Assembly: GCF_018323985.1 (NCBI RefSeq)
Contig: NZ_AP024590.1
Coordinates: 2,170,001-2,234,000 of the forward strand
DNA from: Enterobacter kobei
GTDB lineage: Bacteria; Pseudomonadota; Gammaproteobacteria; Enterobacterales; Enterobacteriaceae
DNA length: 64,000 nt
Direction: 5' to 3'
A program made the position numbers and the translations under genes. The number at the start of each line of letters is the position of its first letter. Position 1 is the stretch's first letter. The notes under the pieces are model-generated. The model searched no databases, had not been told where the DNA came from, and saw nothing but the letters and a program-made list of their open reading frames with translations. Shown in pieces: positions 17,233-23,695 of this stretch.

Positions 17233-17537
17233 TATACCTTCCTTATATACTCCAGAAATGCGGTTCACGAGCAGCATTGCAGCATTCGTGCATAAATTCA
17301 TGTAATATGTGCGGCCACATGAAATTGGGCGCGTTATCTGACGCCAGCGATTTTACATAGCGGTTGTTTGTGCTACTAATGTTAAAATATCTTTTCCCCA
17401 TCTTTATTTCTTATGCCTCCGCTTGTTTCTGTATCACCAAATAAAGGTCTGCTGTCTGAAAATCAGAAGTGATTCTGGATGCCTTATTAAACAACCATGT
17501 ACCCTATCTAAAATCATACAAGGATATGAGGTGGTTT
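17233..17537. promoter_or_regulatory. Divergent AT-rich region between the hydrolase and the T6SS-type cassette
   Basis: About 305 nt that must hold the promoters of the hydrolase (minus) and of the tlde1-hcp unit (plus). It is markedly AT-rich. I could not place a -35/-10 pair with acceptable spacing. It contains one copy of an 18-nt imperfect repeat (17301-17318). Small open frames here lack an SD. Confidence 0.45.
17301..17318 (+). repeat. Imperfect direct repeat, left copy flanking the cassette
   Basis: TGTAATATGTGCGGCCAC matches TGTAGTATGTGCGCCCAC at 19190-19207 at 16 of 18 positions in the same orientation. The two copies bracket the effector/hcp cassette. Confidence 0.5.
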
Positions 17538-18053
17538 ATGGCTTTGCATGGAATGTTTGTCATCAACGATGCGTATTACTCCCCACTGTCGTTTCCAGGG
17601 GTTGGCACGTTCTTAGCGTTCTCTGGTAATGGTGCTTACCGTAACCGTGGTGCATGTGGAATGATCCCTAAAGAGGGGCCTGTTCCAACGGGTAAATACT
17701 GGGTCGTTGACCGTCCTGAAGGTGGATTCAAATCGCAGGTTAATGCAGGTGCACGAGATATTTATAATCATGTCGTTAAAGGTGCAACGTTCAGGCATAA
17801 CGAATGGTTTGCCCTTTGGCGAGTTGATTGGGGAATCGACGATTACACATGGAGTGAAGGCGTTAAGCGCGGCAACTTCCGTTTGCATCCAGGTTCTTTG
17901 TCAGAGGGTTGCATAACTCTTCCACATGATTCAGATTTTGCCCTACTGCGTAATGCTTTAATACGTACTCAGAAAATAGATGTTCCCTGCATGAGGAAGT
18001 TGAAGGCATACGGCACAATTGAGGTGATCGCCAATGGCAAAACATGCCCTTAG
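17538..18053 (+). CDS. Tlde1-like T6SS effector, L,D-transpeptidase fold (DUF2778)
   Basis: A 171-residue protein resembling Tlde1 of Salmonella, a type VI secretion toxin that acts on peptidoglycan tetrapeptides as an L,D-carboxypeptidase and L,D-transpeptidase exchange enzyme in the target periplasm. Features are the N-terminal LHGMFVINDAYYSPLSFPG, PTGKYWVVDRPEGG, and the catalytic motif HPGSLSEGCIT with His117 and Cys125. There is no signal peptide, as expected for T6SS cargo. The start at 17538 has GAGGTGG just upstream; 23 more codons are open before it. First gene of a three-gene unit, its end overlapping the next gene by 20 nt. Its base composition is AT-richer than the flanking core genes, suggesting transfer. 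Confidence 0.82.
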   Translation: MALHGMFVINDAYYSPLSFPGVGTFLAFSGNGAYRNRGACGMIPKEGPVPTGKYWVVDRPEGGFKSQVNAGARDIYNHVVKGATFRHNEWFALWRVDWGIDDYTWSEGVKRGNFRLHPGSLSEGCITLPHDSDFALLRNALIRTQKIDVPCMRKLKAYGTIEVIANGKTCP

Positions 18054-18552
18054 TTTACTCATCAAGATAGTGCTGTTTGCTGCGATCATGCTGCTCGTTG
18101 CCAGAGGGGTTCCATATGAGGGACTGGTTAATTCTATTAAGACTCTTTTCGATTTCCAGAGTGCCGAAAAGATTACTCACTTCATTTTAGGTGAGCCTGA
18201 TTTAGAGGTCTGGGAGTCGTTAGGCGACTATTTCAGCATCCTGATCAACACACTGATCAGCGTTCCTGTAATGAGTGCTGTTATCACTGTTTACATAGGC
18301 GTCATAAATAAAGTTAGTCCAGCAGATATCCCCATGATGTGGTTCAGTTCTACACAGCGGCGGTTGGCTAAAATCTTCGGATTTACCTTCCTGTTTTGGA
18401 CACTGTTCCGCTTGTTGCCTTACCAGTCCGTATTCCATGATCAAACGTATTCAAGTTTCACCATGGCGCCGATTGTTGGCTTTAACCTGTTACTGACGAT
18501 TGCTTGTTATTGGTTTATTACGAAGAAAATTACAACCAAAAGGAGTTTGTAA
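18034..18552 (+). CDS. Four-helix membrane protein, probable immunity protein of the Tlde1-like effector
   Basis: A 172-residue protein with four predicted membrane segments (about residues 6-24, 67-91, 111-129 and 141-162) and a Lys/Arg-rich C-terminus. I do not recognise a named family. The role is inferred from context: it overlaps the toxin gene by 20 nt and precedes hcp by one base. A membrane protein with segments facing the periplasm would suit protection against a periplasmic cell-wall toxin. Alternatives are a helper for effector export or an unrelated inner-membrane protein. Confidence 0.65.
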   Translation: MAKHALSLLIKIVLFAAIMLLVARGVPYEGLVNSIKTLFDFQSAEKITHFILGEPDLEVWESLGDYFSILINTLISVPVMSAVITVYIGVINKVSPADIPMMWFSSTQRRLAKIFGFTFLFWTLFRLLPYQSVFHDQTYSSFTMAPIVGFNLLLTIACYWFITKKITTKRSL

Positions 18553-18553
18553 A

Positions 18554-19039
18554 ATGCCTATTCCTGCTTACATGTGGCTTAAAGACGATGGTGGCGCAGA
18601 TATTAAAGGCTCTGTAGATGTTCAAGATCGTGAGGGGAGTATTGAGATTGTTGGCTTTAGCCATGGTCTGAATATTCCTGTAGACAGTGCCAATGGTAAG
18701 ATAACTGGCAAGCGTTCACATTCTCCGATGATGATTGAAAAAGAGTTTGATAGCTCCAGTCCTTATCTTTATAAAGCAGTTGCTACTGGTCAGACGTTAA
18801 AAAGTGCAGAGATTCGCTGGTATCGTATTAATTACGCAGGGCAGGAGGAATGCTACTTCGTCATGACCATTGAGGGTGTGAAAGTGACGGGCGTTAATCC
18901 AGGGATGCCAAACGCTAAGATGACTGGTAATTCACAGATTAATCACATGGAATCTGTTTCCCTCATGTATGACAAAATCACCTGGCGTTATGTTGATGGC
19001 AATGTCCAGTATACAGATGATTGGAACGTGAGAGCTTAA
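18554..19039 (+). CDS. hcp: Hcp-family type VI secretion tube protein
   Basis: A 161-residue Hcp/T6SS_HCP-family protein that forms hexameric rings of the T6SS inner tube and can carry small effectors in the ring lumen. The pattern is typical: MPIPAYMWL start, strand GSIEIVGFSHG, the conserved KRSHSPMMIEKEFD, then LYKAVATGQTL and the late YDKITWRY. AGGAG lies just upstream, within the end of the preceding gene. No tssB, tssC, vgrG or other T6SS gene is in the window, so this is an orphan hcp that would depend on a T6SS encoded elsewhere. Confidence 0.9.
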   Translation: MPIPAYMWLKDDGGADIKGSVDVQDREGSIEIVGFSHGLNIPVDSANGKITGKRSHSPMMIEKEFDSSSPYLYKAVATGQTLKSAEIRWYRINYAGQEECYFVMTIEGVKVTGVNPGMPNAKMTGNSQINHMESVSLMYDKITWRYVDGNVQYTDDWNVRA

Positions 19040-19048
19040 CCAATTGGT

Positions 19049-19071
19049 GGGGGCACGTGTTGCCCCTTATT
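19049..19071 (+). terminator. Terminator after hcp
   Basis: Arms GGGGCA and TGCCCC with loop CGTGT, followed by TTATT, 10 nt after the hcp stop. Confidence 0.7.
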
Positions 19072-19189
19072 AACAAGAGATAACTGTTTCATCGATTACG
19101 TAGCCCACTCCGCTTTGGTGGTTGATGAGTTGGTAAAGTACCAAGACTCAGATGCATAAAACTTGTTGAATCAATTAGTCTAAAGTTAG

Positions 19190-19207
19190 TGTAGTATGTG
19201 CGCCCAC
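19190..19207 (+). repeat. Imperfect direct repeat, right copy flanking the cassette
   Basis: TGTAGTATGTGCGCCCAC, 16/18 identical to the copy at 17301-17318 in the same orientation. Confidence 0.5.
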
Positions 19208-19363
19208 GAATCATTGTGTGTGACAGCTTGTATGACATATGGTTTGCTATGCTGTGTACCCTTAAATAGTTACATATCAGTGAGTTAAGTTGTTGTTGAT
19301 GCTAACTCGTTGTTTTTGAAAGTATACCAGACGCCTGTGAAGGCGACACCTGAAGGATGCTCC

Positions 19364-20260
19364 ATGAGCGAAAAGCTACAGAAAGTGCTGGCACGTGCCG
19401 GCCACGGTTCACGCCGTGAAATTGAAACCATTATTGAAGCGGGTCGCGTCAGCGTTGACGGCAAAATTGCCACGCTGGGCGACCGCGTTGAAGTCCAGCC
19501 GGGCCTGAAAATCCGCATCGACGGCCACCTGATCTCCGTAAAAGAATCCGTTGAACAAATCTGTCGTGTCCTGGCCTACTATAAACCGGAAGGCGAGCTG
19601 TGTACGCGCAACGATCCGGAAGGCCGTCCGACCGTATTTGACCGCCTGCCGAAACTGCGCGGCGCGCGCTGGATCGCCGTAGGTCGTCTCGACGTAAATA
19701 CCTGCGGTCTGCTGCTGTTTACCACCGATGGTGAACTGGCGAACCGTCTGATGCACCCGAGCCGTGAAGTAGAACGTGAATACGCGGTGCGCGTGTTCGG
19801 TCAGGTCGACGATAACAAGCTGCGTGAACTGGCCCGTGGTGTTCAACTGGAAGACGGTCCGGCCGCATTCAAAACCATCAAGTTTAGCGGCGGCGAAGGT
19901 ATTAACCAGTGGTACAACGTGACCTTAACCGAAGGGCGCAACCGTGAAGTGCGTCGTTTGTGGGAAGCCGTGGGTGTGCAGGTCAGCCGCCTGATCCGCG
20001 TTCGCTATGGCGATATCCCGCTGCCGAAAGGCCTGCCGCGTGGGGGTTATACCGAACTCGATCTGGCCCAGACCAACTATCTGCGTGAGCTGGTTGAGCT
20101 GAAACCGGAAACCGAATCGAAAGTGGCTGTTGAGAAAGATCGTCGCCGGGTGAAGGCGAATCAGATCCGCCGTGCGGTAAAACGTCACAGCCAGACCTCA
20201 AACCCGCGCCCGGCATCAACCGGTCGCCGCTCCAGTACCCGTAATAAAACCAACGGTTAA
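19364..20260 (+). CDS. rluB: 23S rRNA pseudouridine(2605) synthase RluB
   Basis: Makes pseudouridine 2605 in 23S rRNA. It has an N-terminal S4 RNA-binding domain (residues 3 to about 60, EKLQKVLARAGHGSRR), a RsuA-type catalytic domain with Asp110 in GRLDVNTCGLLL at the E. coli number, and a basic C-terminal tail rich in Arg/Lys/Ser. It has 298 residues. The ATG at 19364 follows GAAGGATGCTCC. Followed by a pair of REP units. Confidence 0.96.
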   Translation: MSEKLQKVLARAGHGSRREIETIIEAGRVSVDGKIATLGDRVEVQPGLKIRIDGHLISVKESVEQICRVLAYYKPEGELCTRNDPEGRPTVFDRLPKLRGARWIAVGRLDVNTCGLLLFTTDGELANRLMHPSREVEREYAVRVFGQVDDNKLRELARGVQLEDGPAAFKTIKFSGGEGINQWYNVTLTEGRNREVRRLWEAVGVQVSRLIRVRYGDIPLPKGLPRGGYTELDLAQTNYLRELVELKPETESKVAVEKDRRRVKANQIRRAVKRHSQTSNPRPASTGRRSSTRNKTNG

Positions 20261-20271
20261 ACTGTACACAA

Positions 20272-20345
20272 GCCCGGCGGCGCTTCGCTTGCGCGGGCCT
20301 ACAGATCTTTGATGTGTAGGCCAGGTTAGCGTAGCGCCACCTGGC
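20272..20345. repeat. Paired inverted REP elements (BIME-like)
   Basis: One unit (GCCCGGCGGCGCTTCGCTTGCGCGGGCC, 20272-20300) and an inverted partner (20316-20345, GTAGGCCAGG to CCACCTGGC) are separated by ACAGATCTTTGAT. They lie between the convergent rluB and btuR. This arrangement matches bacterial interspersed mosaic elements. Confidence 0.75.
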
Positions 20346-20353
20346 AACATCAC

Positions 20354-20944
20354 TCAATAATCTATTCCCATCTGCGCTTTTACACCCGCATCAAAAGCAT
20401 GTTTAACCGGACGCAGTTCGCTCACGGTATCTGCCAGTTCCAGAATGTCACGATGACAACCGCGTCCGGTGATAATCACCGTCTGATGCGCAGGGCGATT
20501 TTGCAGGGCATTGAGCACTTCTTCCAGTGGCAAATAATCGTAAGCCACCATATAAGTCAGCTCATCGAGGATCACCATATCCAGCGAGGCATCCGCCAGC
20601 ATCCGACGGCCATGCTCCCAGACGGCGGTACAGGCGGCGGTATCCGCTTCGCGGTTTTGCGTGTCCCAGGTAAATCCTGTGGCCATCACCTGAAACTCCA
20701 CGCCGTGCGGCTCCAGCAGATTGCGCTCACCGTTAGGCCAGGTGCCTTTGATAAACTGGATCACGCCGACTTTTTTACCATGTCCGACGGCGCGCGTGGC
20801 AGTGCCAAAGGCCGCGGTGGTTTTGCCTTTGCCGTTGCCGGTAAAGACGATGATAATGCCGCGTTCGTCCTGGGCGGCGGCAACGCGCGCACCGACTTTT
20901 TCTTTTACGCGCTGCTGACGCTGTTGATAACGATCTTCACTCAT
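20354..20944 (-). CDS. btuR: Cob(I)yrinic acid a,c-diamide adenosyltransferase
   Basis: Adenosylates corrinoids (BtuR/CobO/CobA type) for coenzyme B12 salvage or synthesis. A P-loop GNGKGKTT lies at residues 36-43, followed by GVIQFIKG and DMVILDELTYM. It has 196 residues, the family length. It is downstream of yciK with a 4-nt overlap (ATGA), so both are one transcript. Confidence 0.97.
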   Translation of the reverse strand: MSEDRYQQRQQRVKEKVGARVAAAQDERGIIIVFTGNGKGKTTAAFGTATRAVGHGKKVGVIQFIKGTWPNGERNLLEPHGVEFQVMATGFTWDTQNREADTAACTAVWEHGRRMLADASLDMVILDELTYMVAYDYLPLEEVLNALQNRPAHQTVIITGRGCHRDILELADTVSELRPVKHAFDAGVKAQMGIDY

Positions 20945-21702
20945 TGTGATATTCCCGGTTTACGTCCTGGCTGAGCATCAAAACTCAGGCCGGTTTTGCG
21001 ACGGCTGTCATCGCCCATTAACCATAAATAGAGCGGCATAATATCTGCCGGGGTTTTCAGTTTTTGCGGATCTTCCGTCGGGAAGGCGCTGGCGCGCATC
21101 CCGGTGCGGGTTCCGCCTGGATTAATGCAGTTTACCCGCAGATGGCGGCTCTGATACTCCTCTGCCAGCACCTGCATCATGCCTTCGGTGGCGAACTTGG
21201 AGGCGGCATAAGCGCCCCAGTTTGCACGTCCCTGGCGCCCGACGCTGGAAGAGGTGAATACCAGCGAACCCGCGTCGGATTTCAGTAATAAAGGAAGCAA
21301 AGCCTGGGTGAGGAAAAACGTGGCATTGACGTTGACCTGCATTACCCGCTGCCAGACCTCCGGCTTTTGCTGATCCATCGGACAGATATCGCCGAGCAGA
21401 CCGGCGTTATGCAGCACACCATCCAGGCGCGGATAGTGCGCGGCAAGCGTATGGGCAAGCTGTTCGCAGTCGGCTGGCGTGCAGGTTTCCATATCCAGCG
21501 TAAACCAGCGCGGCATCTGACCATTTTCATCAGCAACGGCCTGCGCAACCCGGCGCAACTTCTCGTCGTTACGCCCCAGCAGGATCACCTGTGCACCGTG
21601 GCGGGCATAGGTTCGCGCCGCTTCCTCGCCAATACCTGCGCTGGCACCGGTAACCAGAATGATGCGGTTTTGCAGTAAATCACGTTGTGGCTGGTAATAC
21701 AC
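20941..21702 (-). CDS. yciK: YciK, SDR-family oxidoreductase
   Basis: A short-chain dehydrogenase of 253 residues with unknown physiological substrate. The cofactor motif TGASAGIG is at 18-25, the NAG motif is present in LHNAGLLGD, and the catalytic Ser-Tyr-Lys region is SSSVGRQGRANWGAYAASK. First gene of the yciK-btuR unit, divergent from sohB. Confidence 0.95.
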   Translation of the reverse strand: MYYQPQRDLLQNRIILVTGASAGIGEEAARTYARHGAQVILLGRNDEKLRRVAQAVADENGQMPRWFTLDMETCTPADCEQLAHTLAAHYPRLDGVLHNAGLLGDICPMDQQKPEVWQRVMQVNVNATFFLTQALLPLLLKSDAGSLVFTSSSVGRQGRANWGAYAASKFATEGMMQVLAEEYQSRHLRVNCINPGGTRTGMRASAFPTEDPQKLKTPADIMPLYLWLMGDDSRRKTGLSFDAQPGRKPGISQ

Positions 21703-21957
21703 ACTCTCTCCTCAGGCGTCGCCATCGCAGCGCGCCAGCTGACTTCGTCTCGACTTGCAGGTTTTATGCCTTAAACCGGGCCGCATTTCAATCAGCCAAA
21801 GGCAGACAATCCCGCAGGTTAACACTTTGCAACCTTTTCATGGAGCCTAAAAAAATCATGAAGATGGCTCGTAACATTGTGCGGTGGCAGAAGACGAGCC
21901 CGAATGGCTCATGTACACTGAATGCGAATGTAAAGCGGTTTAACCAAGGTGGTACGC

Positions 21958-23004
21958 GTGGAATTACTGTCTGAATATGGGTTGTTTTTGGCAAAAATCG
22001 CCACCGTTGTGCTGGCGATAATTGTCGTGGCGGTACTTATTGTAAATCTTGCCCAGCGCAAGCGTCAGCGGGGTGAATTACGTGTCACCAACCTGAGCGA
22101 GCAATATAAGGAAATGCAGGAGGACGTCTCCGTTGCGCTGCTCGATAGTCATCAGCAAAAGCTGTGGCACAAAGCGCAGAAGAAAAAAGCCAAACAGGAA
22201 GCGAAAGCGGCAAAAGCCAGCGCGAAGCAGGGCACTACCGTAACGGCAACGAAGCCACGGGTTTTTGTGCTGGATTTCAAAGGCAGTATGGATGCCCATG
22301 AAGTTAACTCCCTGCGCGAAGAGATCACGGCAGTCATCACCATCGCAAGGCCGGAAGACCAGGTGCTGTTACGTCTGGAGAGCCCCGGCGGTGTGGTGCA
22401 CGGTTACGGGCTGGCCTCTTCACAGTTGCAGCGTCTGCGCGACAGAAATATTCCCTTAACCGTGGCGGTCGATAAAGTGGCGGCCAGCGGCGGTTACATG
22501 ATGGCCTGTGTGGCAGATAAGATTGTGGCTGCGCCGTTCGCCATTGTGGGTTCCATTGGCGTGGTCGCACAAATCCCTAACTTCAACCGCTTTTTGAAAA
22601 GCAAAGATATCGACATTGAGCTGCACACCGCCGGGCAGTACAAACGTACGCTGACGCTGCTGGGTGAAAACACCGAGGAAGGGCGACAGAAGTTCCGCGA
22701 GAGCCTCAATGAGACGCATGATCTGTTCAAGGACTATGTGAAGCAAATGCGTCCGTCACTGGATATCGATCAGGTCGCCACCGGTGAACACTGGTACGGT
22801 GTGCAGGCGCAGGAAAAAGGACTGGTGGATGCGGTGGGCACCAGCGACGATCTGCTGCTGGAGTTGATCAAAGACCGCGAAGTGATCGGTGTCCGCTACG
22901 CACAGCGTAAAAAGCTGATGGATCGCTTTACCGGCAGTGCGGCGGAAGCTGCTGACCGACTTCTGCTGCGCTGGTGGCAGCGCGGCGAAAAACCACTGCT
23001 GTAA
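21958..23004 (+). CDS. sohB: Inner-membrane S49 peptidase SohB
   Basis: A peptidase of the SppA/S49 family, found in E. coli as a multicopy suppressor of htrA, presumed to act in the periplasm or at the membrane. An N-terminal anchor lies at about residues 9-30, then a charged Lys/Ala-rich linker (65-95), and the peptidase domain with the nucleophile Ser177 in VAASGGYMMA. The GTG at 21958 gives 348 residues and matches the conserved MELLSEYGLFLAK start; AAGGTGG lies upstream. An earlier GTG at 21949 is inside that SD. Confidence 0.94.
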   Translation: MELLSEYGLFLAKIATVVLAIIVVAVLIVNLAQRKRQRGELRVTNLSEQYKEMQEDVSVALLDSHQQKLWHKAQKKKAKQEAKAAKASAKQGTTVTATKPRVFVLDFKGSMDAHEVNSLREEITAVITIARPEDQVLLRLESPGGVVHGYGLASSQLQRLRDRNIPLTVAVDKVAASGGYMMACVADKIVAAPFAIVGSIGVVAQIPNFNRFLKSKDIDIELHTAGQYKRTLTLLGENTEEGRQKFRESLNETHDLFKDYVKQMRPSLDIDQVATGEHWYGVQAQEKGLVDAVGTSDDLLLELIKDREVIGVRYAQRKKLMDRFTGSAAEAADRLLLRWWQRGEKPLL

Positions 23005-23007
23005 AAC

Positions 23008-23038
23008 AAAAAAGCGAGGTCAGTTACCTCGCTTTTTT
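23008..23038. terminator. Bidirectional terminator between sohB and yciN
   Basis: Arms AAAAAAGCGAGGT and ACCTCGCTTTTTT around a 5-nt loop between two convergent genes. Confidence 0.9.
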
Positions 23039-23045
23039 ATTGCCG

Positions 23046-23297
23046 TTAGTCCGCAAGCGTGTACTTTTCGGATAACACATGAGCGAGGTGTTTGAACATG
23101 TTGAACACCGCCGTGCTTTTGGGCGTCGGCAGGCCTTGCTCATCCAGGAAATACTCGCCGCTGAATACCAGAACGCCGTTGCGTTCAGTCACATCCGTTG
23201 CTTCGATGCCCTGGATAAAATCGTCATGCTCGCGAATGATGCGGTTAGCTTCCGCTAATAATGAATGGCGATCGATGGGTTGAATGTTCTCGTGCAT
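23046..23297 (-). CDS. yciN: YciN, small conserved protein
   Basis: An 83-residue protein of unknown function, the E. coli length. The conserved C-terminal half contains YFLDEQGLPTPKSTAVFNMFK. The start at 23297 follows GAGGAGCAG. A 65-codon longer open frame upstream overlaps the topA control region and is rejected. Divergent from topA. Confidence 0.92.
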   Translation of the reverse strand: MHENIQPIDRHSLLAEANRIIREHDDFIQGIEATDVTERNGVLVFSGEYFLDEQGLPTPKSTAVFNMFKHLAHVLSEKYTLAD

Positions 23298-23695
23298 AGT
23301 CTGCTCCTCTGACAAGGCGTTTATTCTACGTCCGGCGGTGGGTCGGGGGCAAATTTTCCCTGTTTTTAAGAGGGTTTTCACGGCGGGCATCGGCTGGCGT
23401 GATTTGCTTTTGCATGCTAATAAAGTTGCGTAACGAATTTTATCAGGTAGAGTGTGCGCTTTCGTCAATCTGGCAACAGAATTGCTTGACATTCGACCTT
23501 AAGTCCGTCGTGCTACAGCACTGATGCGCGAAAAACCCTGTGAACTCAGTCACCTGGGCACCACACTTCACGCGCCCGGTTTTAATGAGGGGTTGATAAC
23601 CACGGACATCGCCGCCACATAAAATGACGTCGGCGGTAGAGAGTGAATCAACGTGCGACGTATTCCTGGAAGAATCAAATTAGGTAAAGGTGAAT
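23298..23695. promoter_or_regulatory. topA/yciN divergent control region
   Basis: About 400 nt without a gene. It holds at least one TTGACA element (23486-23491) facing topA. In E. coli topA is driven by several supercoiling-, Fis- and stress-sensitive promoters over a similar span; I could not place each one here. Confidence 0.5.

Larger units (their letters stand above)
19040..19363. promoter_or_regulatory. Intergenic region hcp-rluB
   Basis: About 320 nt without a convincing gene. It holds the hcp terminator at its left end, the right copy of the 18-nt repeat (19190-19207), AT-rich sequence, and the rluB leader. It may include remnants of the original yciO-rluB junction. Confidence 0.5.

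Noticed and set aside
17364..17388. Promoter candidate TTGTTT/TAAAAT for the Tlde1 unit
   Set aside because: The spacing of 13 nt is too short for sigma-70; no alternative pair was convincing.
23298..23492. N-terminal extension of yciN by 65 residues
   Set aside because: It lies in the yciN/topA promoter region and is not part of the 83-residue family; an SD supports the start at 23297.
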